Source: Branchiostoma floridae
Taxonomy: Eukaryota > Chordata > Leptocardii > Amphioxiformes > Branchiostomatidae
DNA length: 64,000 bases
Assembly (NCBI RefSeq): GCF_000003815.2
Contig: NC_049985.1
Span: 6,641,074 to 6,705,073 of the forward strand
Direction: 5' to 3'
Below are positions 1 to 13,812 of the stretch, in pieces. Positions within the stretch are counted from its first letter, which is position 1, and every line of letters starts with the position of its first letter. The notes below the pieces were generated by a model. The model had not been told where the DNA came from and searched no databases. It saw only the letters and a program-made list of their open reading frames with translations. Position numbers and translations under genes: made by a program.

Positions 1-3000
1 CTGCCTATTCACAGCATGTTCACCTGTTGGACATTATCAAGCAAACTTTCCATTGAATTTCACTGCCAATATAACGGACTCATCATGTTTCAACGACTAA
101 GACTATACATCAAACATAAGTTGTTATTCAACCCACTGTAGTCTATCAAGCAAAAGTTCTAAGATACGCTGCCGCCGGCACACAGTTACCGTTCTTCAAC
201 GTCAAAGACAACAGGCTATATGACGATGACGAACGTCTAAGACTACAGCTATCATGAACTTCATGTCGTAACGATTTTTCAGCCCACAGGATATTGTCAA
301 GAAGACATCCTATGCAACCCTGATCTTAACTCACACATGACTTAGAAATCATTTCAAAGTCAACATCAATTTGCCATTGGTTCGATTTCATGTCTAACAC
401 TACAAATATCATGAAGATGGTTTCATCATTTTAACTTACGAAGACTACACAGAAACTTTTCTGTACAGTCTTCGCAAGATAACGTAAGAACGACACATTG
501 AATACCTGTCAAATCTCATTCCTAAGAAGGCCCTCTGTAATTCAAATATATATCCTCCACTGAGAGGGTATCTAAACCTCCTAACTGTTGCGGAGTTATA
601 TAATTAAAGGATTATAGATCGAATGCATACCACCGTATCGATGCAGTAGATGTAAAACCCTCCAATAATCTCCCCCAGATTGAAGCCCTGTATACAGGAG
701 GCACAGGTACCATGGCGCGTGTCATGATCCCTCCCACTCACCTTCCAGCAGCTGAGAGCCCGATAAGATTAACCGAAAATTAATGATACCGACACATGCA
801 CCAGTGTGAGTTGTGATAAGAGCTCCCTTGGGTGGAGTTCTCGGTGCCAGGAAGCTATCTCCGCAGCTGGAAATGTCACTCTGTCGTCGGTGGACCACAT
901 CTTGGCAGCTTTTATTGAACATCACACTTTTGTTCAAATTACCGCAGCTTATTTCACATTCATTTCACGCGAACATTCCAGCCAGCCTCCTCCTGATAGC
1001 ATTGGAGGAAGGCTAACCAACCATTTAACATTTCGTATGTTTTCCTTGCAGTCTATTCAAGTGCCCAGAGGTATAACTAAGCCGACAGGTTGTAAAATCC
1101 TTTCCCGATACCCAAAGCGAAGGGCTAGCTTGTTCAATACCATCCAGGATTATTCACGTCTATCATTTCTTGAGACTCTCATTGATTATAGAACACCGCC
1201 ATTCTTCAACTGACCAGTCCAATAGTCTGTGCCCCCTCCCCCTATACTCCAATGTGAATGATTCATTTTATCACATTCGGAAGGAAACTTTCCATAAACA
1301 TTCTATGAATTTGCAATGAAACATTTTACAACATTAACATTCCGTCGGACACTGCAAACTCGCATTCTTATGGACAACGTGAATAATTCAAGTAGCATTT
1401 AAACGGCCACAAACATACCTCTGAGTATGAAGATACTGTCAACCAGGCTTCATTTGTGTAGTAAAGGTCAGCAACAGAATCATCATTCAAAGTTTTGTGA
1501 AAGATTATGCTGGGTGCGTGGGTGTAAATGCCTTCTTATTCCGGTCAACAAGGAAGAGAACAGCCCAGTGTATTTTGATTTGTTACTGTGCACCAAGCTC
1601 TGAAGAAGTGTTATTCAATAACTCACATTTATTCTCCTGATGATTGGACAAAAGCAACGTTGCTTATAGAGGCAGCCATTAATAATGAGTCGAGTCATGA
1701 GAAACAAAGGACTACACACTTAACAGTAAAAGTACAATTCAGCCCATTCGTGCTGCCAAATCTAGACATTAGAGATTTTGTAGGTCAGCAATTTCTCTCA
1801 TCATGATGCTGAAACAAAATACATCAATAATCAAATAAAGAGACCTGTAAGAAAATTGCAACAATGAGACCCAGTTGTCATCTAAATCAAATGCCGTTAC
1901 CGTTGAATGATGTAAATACCCCTGAGAAGATTTGTACATATAGAATAAAGTCGATGGAGTTCCTTTGGTTCATGAATGCATGTACATATCCCGTACATGT
2001 ACATACTGGTTACAGATTACAATATCATAATTAACTCATTCGTTTTTGAACAGTGGTGTTCAGAAAGAAACAGAACAGAGCAGAAGGGCTATTTGCCTGC
2101 TATTACGTCGTCAGATTTCGCCGTTCAAATAGATGGGGTTGTGTACTGTTTGGAATTGGATCGTAACCTGAAGAGGGCCTCGGCTTGACGTATTTCTCTT
2201 ACAAGCTGTGGGGAGGAAACTCTGGTTTGGTCCTAATGTATAGTTCTCTACGTGGCAAACATTTCTCAGGGACATACCACAGAGATAAAACAGTGCAACG
2301 GTGTTTGAACTACAGTCTTCCTCGGGGTTCAAGTCATCTAATATCCGGAACGTTAACTTGTTGATTAAAACATCAAAGACAACTGATCCTAAATTTAACT
2401 ATATCTTTACACCGTGCATATAGACTTAAAATCGTATGTTAGATGTTTCAATATAGACCTTGCATGTTGATAGATGTACACACTGTATACTATTTTCTAG
2501 CCTTTGTGTAGTTTGTGGGAGAAGAAGACTTGGACTGTTAATAACAGTATCAACAGTATTCAGCTATGATTTTGCAACTGAAACTGTACCAGGATTTATG
2601 CCCCATATGAATGGGTTCAAAAGTTACGCTCCACATAAGTTTTGTCTTCTGCTTAACAGAATAACTCTTATGTTTAATATCTCTTGCTCAATGTACAAAA
2701 CTACAGCTAGAGTTGGAAGGGTGAGCTAGACTGTGCCAAAAGGAAAAGGAAATGAGAAAAGAATAATCATTCTCGCACCAGGCACTTCTAAGAATACATC
2801 ACATTTCCTTTGACTGTTACACACAGCGGGCAATCAAGCATAGTTGCCGGCAACAATCTTTAATAAATGAGTTTTAGTGATAGTATAATGCAATCCCGCG
2901 CCACTTCACTAAGTCACGTTTTCTTTGACTGTGAAAGGAAGCAATGCGCCTCGGTCTTAAATCAGATAAGACAGAATTTGGAAGGCAAGTGTAAGTGAAT

Positions 3001-5164
3001 CAAGTTTAAAAGGGAGCGTTATCAACGCTAGTACACGTTTTAAGACCTCGTGATCCATTCGATTACAACCTCTTGGACCTCGACATCTGTACGTATTCCA
3101 CAAAAACTAAACATTGAATGGTCGTCCATCGCCAGAAAATGCCAGGACGTGCACTGCATTACAATCGGGTACAAAAGACCACTTCTTATTTTCATTCAAA
3201 AGGCTCTTTTAGCTCATGCCAATATCGCTTGACGACTTGAGACTATATTTCCCAGGTCCTCAGGCCATTCTAAGCTATCGTTAGCTTGATCTGCTGAGTG
3301 TGGCAAAAGATAAGATGCCCTTTGCCGTCGATAAGTCACCACCCTGTACGGTCTTGATTGGTAAATATCACCCCTACGTGGGGCGATGTTTTAAAGGGGG
3401 ATGAGCACAGGGCCAGCGGGGTCAACTATAAATATGGAGGGGACGTTATAGGGTTGTTCAGGGGTCGTCTGAAGTTCGGAATCCGGTAGCAAAAATGGTG
3501 ATGGTCATGGTGTCGGAGCACGTTAACGTCAACTACCAATTATAAGAGGATTGCCGGTACTTGAGTGAAATTAAGTTTTCCCATGTTTTTGATACACCTG
3601 GATTCATAGGTTTGGGATAATCCTGTTGTACCATCGACCAAACATGAGAAAGTAATACTTAAAAGAAATATTGGCCTAAAGATCTTTTCCAGCATAGCTT
3701 CACAAAGTGTGAATAAACGTTACAATAAGTCAAGAAGGTTTTAGCGTTAGGAATTTGCCTTTTGCTTGATCAAAATACGTTTCTGCGAAAGAAATAACCT
3801 CTAGATTCAGCATGACCATGGCTGTAAGGGTTTGTCACGAATAGAGTGTCTTCCGACCTTTCAGGGAATTATCGTGGGCTACAGAGCAAAAAAAAACCAT
3901 TAACATTTGACCGGTGGCAGGGGAAATATGCAACTTAGATACAGCACCAAGACAAGATTATCCGTGGTCGTCTCAGATTGCTTACGCCTTCTACATACAG
4001 AGTAGTACCTCAGCAGTCTTGTGGAACAAAGCGGATAGTTACCACTTGTCGGACGCCAAACGTCTGTTAGTGCCGCCTGCCTTTAGAAGGCCTAGCATTT
4101 ATAATCAGGGCACGATGTTAAAGTGTATTTCAGTATCAAGGTCGATCTCTTTCAAAGTCAAAGTGAATTATTTCCTAATGAGAGATCATTTCCTGGAATA
4201 AGGAAAGCTACATGCTAGTCATTGTCTTAAACGTCGGCAACTTAAGATTCCCCATGCAAGCATTATCTGACATTTTGGCAAGCATACAGAATTCAGATGA
4301 GCTGTTCAAGATAATGGTCATACTTTTTCTAAGAACGGTATTTGGTTATAAATGAAAGACTTAGCAGGAATGAACAAATCAAGGCAAAATTGCACTAATT
4401 GGCAACTCAACTAATCAAAACATAGGAGGAGAAAATTATTAGTCCCTAGAGAAACAGTCTACTAACAAAGCATCTAATCTCCAATGAAATTTGGGACCTT
4501 AATGTTCAACATAGCGGGGTTTACCGTAAGCTGTTTTGATTCTTAGCTTCTAAGTAATGTATTGCGTCAGGATTTTTTTTACCTTCTCGGTCTATTGTTG
4601 CGACTGTGCCAGTTCATCTTCTAACCAGGTATTTATTTTTGAAGTAAGGCGACATTATCACAATGTAAATCTTTCAGTAACAGCACAACCTGTATGTACA
4701 GCCGGTCTGACTACCCTTCGGCGTAACACACAAGCTTCGGAACCAGAAATGATGAGATTTCTGAATTGATTTATTTATAAGTAGATTACTATGTATCTAA
4801 CTATGTAAACCTTTCTCTAATGTTTAAGACGCACTAAAACGTTATCTAATTTTCCGCCCGCCCGACTTTATTGGATGATCATAGTAAGCACCGTAAAGCG
4901 TCTAACTTTGTAGTCTAGTCACATATATAGGCACCGATGTTAAGAATTCCAACCCAGTAGAAAACTACTAGGGTTTGACTTTTCCCGATAATGCTAGTAA
5001 CAAAGAAGAACGAACTTGTACGCCGTAGAGTTGTAGGCGACGTTCGCAACAGAATTACCTAAAACCCAGACATGTTTTTCTTGAGTATTCAGTTTTATAG
5101 TAAAATTCCACCAATCAATTTTTAAATTCCATGTCTCAACGAATCTGAAAATGCGTACGGTTCA
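1..5164. other. Unassigned intergenic sequence
   Basis: No supportable gene. The longest plus frame (806-1213) has no start context or family match. A TATAAATA at 3427-3434 has no gene downstream. A ~40-bp block at 3901-3944 (ACATTTGACCGGT...GGGAAATATGC) is shared with 51096-51139. A GC-richer patch lies at 690-870. Confidence 0.6.
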
Positions 5165-5236
5165 GCAAAGAGGCAGCAATCCCCTCCTATTAGACTGTGC
5201 AATAAATAAATAAACCATTCATTCATTCATTCATTA
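5165..5236 (+). mobile_element. LINE 3' tail remnant
   Basis: GACTGTGCAATAAATAAATA is followed by (ATTC)5 at 5216-5234. A polyadenylation-like AATAAA block followed by a tetranucleotide run is how CR1/L2-type non-LTR elements usually end. Only the tail is recognisable. Confidence 0.4.
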
Positions 5237-6328
5237 ATAGAAATCTAACGTCTTCGTGTTTTCATACAGTTCATTTGTACAGCGTTTTCAGATTTTTGCT
5301 TGCCATTTCTTAAATAATAACACATAAGATCAAGTCTAGAATCGGGACAGGATTCTGGAAGTAGTGACTTACTTTGTTTCACTTTTCCTACGGGTGTTCC
5401 TTACGGTTCCTAAAGAATGGGTGAGACTTTTCATCAGTCGATATTCCGCCCCATAGAACACCCATCATGCACGGCTAGGATTAAAGCATCTGTTGATTTA
5501 TCGCAGCACAGAGGCGCCCTTATTGAAATTCATTACAAAAGAAAGTAATCAGGAATATTGGCGAATATCTCTGAAGGCATCGTAATATTTTCGCGGATGT
5601 TCGCCGGTAAATCAATAAGGTGCCGCCCCTGCTGACTGATGGACGCGAGAGATACAATCCCCGGGAGTTGTAATCACCCCGGCCTTCGGGCTCCGCGGAT
5701 ATAGGTGTAAAACGGCGCGGAGGGGAAAACTGTCGTTTAACGCGCATACAGCCGTCAGCGGGATTTACGGTAATCACATGCGGTAAAATGGGCCAGCTGC
5801 AGCCAGAGCGTAAATCATACCAAGGTTTGAGGCGTCGGACGTGGCTGGGAGATAATCAAATCCCGAGACAGGTAGCCCCAAGAGGGGGCACGGACAGTAC
5901 GTTGTGATAAGACAATACTGACCATATCCGAGAAGCTGTAGAATGACCCATGGATACAGCTGTTGCCGCTTTTCCTGTTCATTTTAGTGCATATTCTAAA
6001 TTGGGATCAGGTTTTATTGCTTTTCTAGATTCCTATCGCCGCCCATGAACCCTTATAGCCTAGCCTTTTCCATTGTTACCAGTGCCGGCAGCAACGTGCT
6101 TCAGCCTATTAGATGCCCGAGGCAACAATCGTTGTGACCATGTCAGGGCATCATACGCCGTCTGCAATTTTACGACCAACAGCACATGGGTACAAGTATA
6201 TTTTCCGACCATGAAGATTATGGTATTGGTCACCCGGGGTCTTTGGTAACGTACTTGTCCCTGAATATATATGTGCACCCGACATGGTGCTAGGTACTCC
6301 CAGCCAACCGTGGTGGAAGCTATTTGTT
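5237..6328. other. Unassigned GC-richer stretch
   Basis: 5560-5900 is GC-rich (GCCCCTGCTGACTGATGG, CCCCGGCCTTCGGGCTCCGC) without a convincing reading frame. It could be a conserved non-coding element. 5900-6328 shows nothing I can assign. Confidence 0.4.
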
Positions 6329-6583
6329 TTAACGACGTTCTTCCAAGTTTCCGTGCCGCGGCGCAATTACTTTGCTGTCTCTGGCTACTCCGTGTAAACT
6401 CTCTCGTGGGACAGACACAGTTGGGGGTACGTGGACGTTATCGACAGCTCTCCAGTAATATTCAGGTACAAAACTCAGCGCGTCGATGGAGGGTAGACAT
6501 CCAGCTAATACGATACACAGCATTACAGCCACACAAGCGACCGGATATTTGGAAACTGTCAAACGTTTCAGACAGCTTTCCAC
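6329..6583 (-). CDS. Candidate secreted-protein exon, minus strand
   Basis: An open minus frame contains a hydrophobic run, VACVAVMLCIVLAGCLPSID, followed by polar sequence (ALSFVPEYYWRAVDNVHVPP) and an RHGNLEERR end before TAA. The first in-frame ATG is the M of AVML, so the peptide would be 64 residues with a plausible signal peptide cleaved after SIDA. The frame has no ATG further upstream. A CTAACAG acceptor-like site (minus strand, about 6592) would instead make it an internal exon. No family is recognised. Confidence 0.3.
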   Translation of the reverse strand: MESCLKRLTVSKYPVACVAVMLCIVLAGCLPSIDALSFVPEYYWRAVDNVHVPPTVSVPRESLHGVARDSKVIAPRHGNLEERR

Positions 6584-6734
6584 TTTCGTCTGTTAGTGAC
6601 TGAACAAGACCTGTAGTCAAACATGTATTTATTCACAAAACTACGATAAGATATGCAAATGAAGTAAGGACAAATTCTAGATAGCCCAATAGTAAATAAA
6701 GTAAAACAAGGCACTAGATTAGAGTAGGACAAAG

Positions 6735-6852
6735 TGTTGTATGTATGTATGTATGTATTTATATGTGCCCAGGGTCACCTGAAAAACAGGCAGTAGCCTG
6801 AGAGTGTTTTTCCTAGTTAAATAGATAAAAAATAATAATAATGATAATTTAA
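6735..6852 (+). mobile_element. LINE 3' tail remnant beside a GTAT microsatellite
   Basis: A (GTAT)5 run (about 6738-6760) precedes GGGTCACCTGAAAAACAGGC, AGCCTGAGAGTGTTTTTCCT and an AATAATAATAATG tail. The foldback AAAAACAGGC/GCCTGAGAGTGTTTTT next to an A/T-rich tail is typical of a non-LTR 3' UTR. No coding part is present. Confidence 0.35.
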
Positions 6853-8855
6853 GCTCCTGTATTTTACGACCTGAACAAATTCAACAACCGATTTTACGAA
6901 TGGTATGATTTTTAAGAATACCTTAATAATTTAATAAAATACCGTCAGATAACTTGAAAGGACAGCATTTTGGTCTCCTTGTCTTGGTCTTTTTTAGTCA
7001 TGTCCAGACGCCATGATATGATACAGCAGGCAGCAGATAGGCATCGGTACTCCCTGGTCATCAGAACGAAGAACTAGTATCCACGCACGTCATGGAATCT
7101 GCTGATCACTCTCAAACTAAACGTCTGGCGATTTTCTTCACGATGGCATTTCCACAAAAATCGTCTTTGGGAGGTTGTATTTCGGCGGGCGGAAGGAGAT
7201 TGGAAAGGTTATAGGCCATTTACACCATCAGCGGAGAGTAGAAGGGCCTTCTCGGACTCTTCAGCGCACTCCCATACCAAGGTGGGTAATTGGTCTGGGT
7301 GGAATGGGGTACTCACCGAAAATTGGAAATAAGACCATCGGAAGAACATACATTTCTCCCGAGGCAGCGAAGATGTTACGTCGATAGCGAATACATTACA
7401 GAAATTCAATATACCTCCGTGTTCATAAGCTCCATTGTTTAGCACACACACCTTCGTGCAACATCTACAGTTTCGCTCAACTTAAATGAGACTTAACCAG
7501 CGGCAGCGATGGGCAATAGAAGATATATTGTTGCTATATTCACTGCGGTGGTGTAACGAGCACGAATCTACAATCCCACAGCGCGTGTGAAAACTGTACA
7601 ATAGCGAATTGTGTGCAATCAGTGTGCCATTCCCACCCACGGAATTGCACACACCATCCAAAATAGCACACATAGCAAGATATACTCTCATTTTACCCGG
7701 GCGTTGGATCAAAATAATACAAGTAGTTTGAACATCCGCCCGGTGAAAGAAGTTTAAAAAGAATGTCTGCTTCGAATCATATGGGTTCCCCATGAAAAAA
7801 ACTAGCGCCAACATTCATTCATTCATAGATATACAATACAATTATTTTGCATTATTTTTTGAATGGTAACAATTATGCACAACCCAACAAAACTTCCGCC
7901 AGTTCTGTAAATTCTATCAAGGGGATACTTTTGACCGCCAGTACATTAGGAACGTATTTAAAGCTAGCTGCATCAGACAAATATTGGAGCTGTTGAAATT
8001 ATGCAGGTATTTGTTCAAAGCGTTCCGGTACTATACCTAATCTCACACCTCCTTTGTGGCTAAATGGATTCTTGTCTAATATCTCCCCTACACTATGGCA
8101 GGTGCGATGATTAATGGCATCGAAGATTAGAGATCAGAAAGTGGTGTACAGGCCTGCTGTTACAGCGATACTTTCCCAATTAAGGGAAAATGAAGAGGTT
8201 GAATATTCAACATACCGAAACGACCAACCTGTCCGAATTGCACTGCTACAATCTGTGAGTGAAAACACACTAAAACGGGCATTTTGGCCAGGCGTTTAAG
8301 AGGGGTCCTTGTCTCGTACTCTTAAAGCTCTGAAATATGCGGACAAGTATTCAAGGAGAAGGTAAAATGCGTACCCATGTACCTCTCTCTACCAGAAGTT
8401 TAAAATCGATGAAATTACCCTACCTGCTTACAATTCCATCGTCGAATCCGGTCGGCGAAAGGTTCTCCTCTCTGTTCAAAACGAAATCCTTGCCCTGTAC
8501 GCAGAGGCTGTGCACTGCGCTCGACAGTACTCGGTGTGGGTACGCAGTGCCGAGTTGGAGGGGACCTGTACGGGCACAGCGGGCGTTCAAATGACGAGTC
8601 GCGATAGAACGCAGGCTCGGTACACAAACACAGGTCGATACATCGCCTGTCTATCAAGATGTCGGACTAATAACGAACACGGAGACCCCGGGTACTGATT
8701 GGTATCGAACGTGACGAAGGCGGACGCTAGTCTGGACCCCCAACAGCGCATACAGCTTCTGGCGGGGCTGCCTTCATTATGAATAGTATGAAGGAAACCG
8801 CGTGGAATCCATATGGCGCGTCGCACCCAATGATTTATCAGAGACCGCCGTGCGA
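6853..8855. other. Unassigned intergenic sequence
   Basis: A 61-codon ATG frame at 8114-8299 (MASKIRDQKVVYRPAVTAIL...) has a protein-like composition but a poor start context (T at -3) and no family match. 8480-8720 is GC-richer. No repeat unit or inverted repeat was noticed. Confidence 0.5.
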
Positions 8856-9359
8856 ATGGATGAATCGCTCACTTATTGGGGATCAAATAGGGGTGGAATT
8901 TCTCAAGGGTTTTGGGAGACCGTTGTTTCTTTCCCACAATGGTCATCGAATATCCATAACCATTTCCGTGATGCGAAATCCGATAAAAGTAAAAGTACAG
9001 CTTCGTATCATTTGATGATTTATCAACAGTCGACTTGGCATGTCTTCAAGCCAGTTACATTTGTTGTGAAAACTTTCGATATTTCCTGTGAACCGCAAGG
9101 TGATATTCTTATTGCATCTAATATTTGTTGTATAGCACTCGTCATCATGACGATCAAATCAAACGCTGAAGACTTCTTGCGCTTAAGTATGGCCTGTCAC
9201 CTGATTTTACCCTATTTACTCGTAAAGATGATTTTCTTAATGTTTTGTATCCTTATCTTTTGTTTGAAGACTTTAATGTATGAACTCTTTCATAAGCATC
9301 AGACGAAGAGAAAACTTTACGGGAGTTTCGTGGCATGCAAATATGTACATACAATATAG
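8856..9359 (+). CDS. Unidentified 167-codon ORF
   Basis: From ATG 8856 (GAATGGATG) an uninterrupted frame runs 167 codons to TAG. It is longer than most chance frames at this base composition. The first ~80 residues are polar (MDESLTYWGSNRGGISQGFW near the start). Residues ~90-140 are hydrophobic with two or three possible membrane stretches (LILPYLLVKMIFLMFCILIF). Codon third positions are AT-rich, unlike the STEAP exon. No family motif was recognised, and no splice context is needed. It may be chance or a decayed gene. Confidence 0.2.
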   Translation: MDESLTYWGSNRGGISQGFWETVVSFPQWSSNIHNHFRDAKSDKSKSTASYHLMIYQQSTWHVFKPVTFVVKTFDISCEPQGDILIASNICCIALVIMTIKSNAEDFLRLSMACHLILPYLLVKMIFLMFCILIFCLKTLMYELFHKHQTKRKLYGSFVACKYVHTI

Positions 9360-12173
9360 GGAAAAAAAGCTGCGAGTTTTCATTGATCTCCGCTGGGGGC
9401 GCTACACGACAGCACATGTATGGTTAATTCCAGCATCAGTGGGGCAAAGGTGCGAGCTCGCGCCGCGGAGAGCCATTCAGCTTAACTAATGTTCATGAAT
9501 AACACAGCAGTTTTGTCAATCAGAGTTCAAGGCCGCACTTGACCTGGGTATACACCTAGTTTACGCATCAACGCGAGTTACGTTGGGAAAAGCACAAATC
9601 GCCTTCTATACGTAGCAAGGGCCGGGGTCAACCATGATATACGCCAGTAATAGACTGATCAAAGTAGGATACAAGCAGTGATGAAGGAAGCGATCTTTCT
9701 GACTGGATAGACTCCTATTTATCATGACAATGTACATCACTGCTTGAACTGATAACTTAGCGAGCAGGGACGTTAGGTTTTTCCTCCCTGTCAACTTTTC
9801 CTTACAACTCTGTTCTCATCAGCAGTTAGATAAGGCATTAAAACGTGGAACATGCATCTTTGATATTGCTATGAATACAAGATTTGAACACGGAAAGGAA
9901 TTTTTCTTGTGGAATACACGGGCGGAACCAGCGGTCTTTAAATTATTCAGCGGCAGATGTATGTACAACCGCCGGGATGTCTTTGATGAACCGCCTATGT
10001 TTTACGCAGCTCGGCTGTTTCGGATATTGCAACGGACGTTTTATCAAGAAGCCTTTGCGTTTACCATCAAGATTTATTTTTCTATTTAACTCTCCGTGTC
10101 AATTTCATTTGTACAAGTCTATGTAACATGAGGCATTCAGCTTTCCTGTTGTTTGCGGCGGATGTCTACCTAGAAGTCAAATATAATAGTCTTCGTAACA
10201 TCACCAGCGACTAAAAGATGTTTGAAGAATACTCGAATTAGTTCATTCAACATTCCAATTCTATTTCTTTTGCCCTGGTTCATGCTATATAAAACGTTTC
10301 TATTTGCTCTTGTTTGTGGGGCTGTCTAGTCTAAATAGATTAAAACAGCTACTTATAATTTACATTAAACTTCCAGGCACTTCTAACCGGTAAGTTTCTT
10401 CCATGTAGCCCATATTTAATGGTTTTGACGAATCTATCAATTAGCTATCGGAATACATGCATGGTAATGATATAAATGAACAGATGGCACCAACAGCAGA
10501 TGAACTTTTGCTCTGTTTCTGATGACGTCACAGAGAAGAACATTGCCTTCACTTCTATTCCAAAGCAATAGGACATCAATGCCAATCCGCAGCAATGGGC
10601 TGGTCTGCAAGCCAAGATCATCGAGATCTAGAGCGGTGTCTTTTGATCAACTCACCTCTTAAACCGGTCATCCAATCAGCTTTTGAAAAGACGACAGAGA
10701 CATTCATACCAGAGGAAGATGCCGTTACTTCTTTGCTGAATGTTGATTTCATTCGTTCTGCTTGCCGGGGTTTCAAGTTTAAAGCAATGCAACTGTACCA
10801 TACTTTTTCATATGGTAATTTCCAAAAAAAACAAAGCATTATTTGATTTGCGCAAGGGTAAGGGTAAGGGTAAGAAATTAGAAGATGCTCGTTTTGCTGG
10901 TAAATATATGAAAATAACAGGAGGTAAGTTATTAAATCAAGAAAACTACAAAATGCGGTCGACCCCACATGTTCCCGTATGGTACAGAAAGAAAGTGTCA
11001 TATTTATGCCTATGTTGAAATTATAATAAAGAAACACCAAGAGCAACTAATGAGAATGAAATCCTTTTAACGCACTACACTGATTAAGCTACCGTAGCTC
11101 GCCCATTAATTTCTATCAACTGTGCTTACAGCACCGCTCTGGGTGTTCCCGGCGGATGTTTTGTTTAACAGAATAACAGCCGTAATATAAACCTTGTCAT
11201 AATTGTAAAAGCAAATCAGCAATGACAAATGCACTTAATTATTTGCTCCAAACGGATTCATACTTCTTTTCTTCTTTATGAATAGTGTTGGGAAAAAACA
11301 CGGATTCACTTTGCAAGGGACTTATGTTGGAAAATATTACGATATTCATAATAAATTAATGAGTAGCGTAATATATTCTAAACATAATTCTCGTTGTATC
11401 ACCACAAAATGTCTGTACCTGTATAAACAGTACTAATATCACATGCACACTACATGTCGCCTGCCTGCTATAATATTTGTTTGCCTTAAACAAAAGCTAG
11501 GTAACTAGGAAATACATTGTTCCATTTCCCTGCTGTGTATGACCCATTTTCAAAGCCCAAAGGGTTTTAAAACAAGTAAAATATTTTCGCCAAGTATGAA
11601 TATCTACTGTATTATGAAGGAAGAGTAGTGGTTGTATCCTCTACGGTTGATGGAAAGTACCTACAAGATATGTACAATCGATACCCGCGCACCCGCCCCA
11701 TAGATATTACTGACAAATGATCCATGACGTTACAATGGGAGATCAATGTGAACCTCTATCTTGTGATAACTTGGGCGTCAGTAATGATTCTCAACTACAA
11801 CGATGTGAGTTACAGGAGGCGACCCTTGTTGGAAATATCTCGTATTCTTTTAACTACTAGATTGATGGGTATGATAGTTTGTTTATGTGTAGCAGTATCA
11901 CAGGTAAAGTAGAGGTTAAGATGCATTCAGTGTATGATGATGATAGCACATCAGGGTTATACATGTGCGTTATAGATATGGACATGCTAATGTGGATTTT
12001 GATAAATCAGAGCGATTATTCCGGATGACTGATGATTTTAATAACCATGAATGTATTGATTTTTTTTTCTTTTCAACGTCACAGCCAAAATTCTAAAGGA
12101 GAAACTTTAATTGCAACTTTGTCATTCAACTGCAACAGGGTCATTGAAGTTCAACAGTAAGCAAGTTGATGTT
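9360..12173. other. Unassigned AT-rich intergenic sequence
   Basis: Contains GGGTAA x3 at about 10857-10875 and a TATATAAAA at about 10285 with no gene after it. Frames up to 142 codons on the minus strand (10618-11046) match nothing known to me. Confidence 0.55.
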
Positions 12174-12560
12174 AATGGCGACACGGTGGCCTAGTGGTTG
12201 GGTTATTGACTCAGAACCTAGAGGTACTGGGTTAGAATCCCTGACAGGTCCTGATGTCGTGCCATTGGAGAAGGCACTTTGCAATAATTTCATCACTCGA
12301 CTCAGGTGTAAGTATGTACTTAGCTCCAGGTCTACGTGGTCCTTGAATGACGGTCATGTGTTTGAGGAGAGCCATACCTCGAGTACGTAAAAGAATCCAA
12401 TGTTATGTTCTTACCGAAAAGATTTGAGAGACATCTTGCTGTGTGTGAATTAAATAAATCTACCAGGATATACAGCTCGTACAACCCTGGTGTGTTACGC
12501 CTAAAGGGGGGTTTAGAGAGTAAACAAACAAAATAATACAAACAAACAACAAATCTGTGT
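12174..12560 (+). mobile_element. tRNA-derived SINE with A/B boxes and A-rich tail
   Basis: The head has a pol III A box TGGCCTAGTGG (12187-12197) and a B box GGTTAGAATCC (12230-12240) at tRNA-like spacing. A core follows with GGCACTTTGCAATAA and CATCACTCGACTCAGGTGTA. The 3' end has an A-rich tail with AAACAAACAAA (about 12525-12555). The B box differs from GGTTCGAATCC at one base. No target duplication was identified. Confidence 0.75.
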
Positions 12561-13812
12561 CTGCGTAATAACTGTTTATGGATACAACTAGGAACATTTC
12601 TAGCTATTATCAAAGGCTTATTATATGAATACTGCCTAAAGATCGATTTTTACAGATGTTTGAATCTCAGTTAGGAAACAAAGACTATGGCTTTACGTAT
12701 CCAAGCTACCTCGTAGCATCTATTCTTGTAGCAAGCTTAGTTTTATAATGGATTTTGTTGATGTTTTGAAGAAAATCGAGAAAAAATTGTAGTTTGGAAA
12801 CTTTCACGAACACGTTCCCACTAGCCATGTATTGATGTCACGCCAGCATGTCTGCTCATATGTTTCTCAGTCGATATCTTTCTATAAGCGATCTGGACAA
12901 GGTTAGAAATCTCATATTTCCCACTCCATTGGCATGCTTGTGAACACATAGGCGGTCCAGTTGTGCAGAACGACCCAGGGGTACGCCACCAGGGCACGTT
13001 ATTTGATTGGATGACCCTATCAGATCCGCGGAGCGCCGGCAGTAGACATCCCCTACAATCTGGTCCAATCCTCTGGAACACTGCTTCATTCCTAGAGTGA
13101 CCTGCGTAATCATTTATGTATCATGAAGTGCTTTGAAGGTTGCTTAATATGAAAGTCTCTGGATTATGTGGATTTTCTTTGCATCGGGTAAAGAATCTGT
13201 ACTGACGAAGTCAGAATTTTGACTGGCATTTCTAATCTAGAAGCAGATCTTCTAGAAGCACCAGCAAAATTATAACTACTGGCCAAGACTCTGTAGTGCC
13301 GCCACAGGAGGACATAGATATGATCTGCAGAACTTGCTATATTTCACTTCTCAACGGAGTTAAGTTGTTGTATTGTGATTTTCTATGTATGTATATTTTG
13401 TGTATGATAAAATAAGGGCGGCATTCTGTATGGTTAATGGGAATTCCCTATAAACAATAAATAACGTTATACACAATCACATAGTCCACCCCCCTTACAT
13501 TTGGGCGCCAGCCTTTCCAAACACACATTGCTGGATGTATGGTGTATCTGCAACTTTGAGATAATTCTAAAATTCAAATAGCTTTAAAGATTTCCTCCTG
13601 TCCAATTTACTTCAATGTGTGTTGATTTGACCATGCATTTTACACTGTCTTTCTTCGTCTTGAATGCAGTTATACACAGTATAGCTGTACACTTATGATC
13701 AATCAGAACTAATTGGCTTCAGACTTTCCCAAGGGTCAGTGACTACGTAACAAGCGAAGTGTGGGCATCTGTCAACTGAAGGACCAACAGTACTCTTCCT
13801 TCATCAGAACTC
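12561..13812. other. Unassigned intergenic sequence
   Basis: 12940-13090 is GC-richer with overlapping minus frames but no start or splice support. The rest is AT-rich unique sequence. Confidence 0.5.

Noticed and set aside
3427-3434. TATAAATA as a promoter
   Set aside because: No initiator-linked start codon or coding-like sequence follows.
10857-10875. GGGTAA run as interstitial telomere repeat
   Set aside because: The metazoan telomere unit is TTAGGG (GGGTTA). This is GGGTAA, and only three to four units.
10618-11046. 142-codon minus frame
   Set aside because: No start context, no family motif, and AT-rich third positions like the background.
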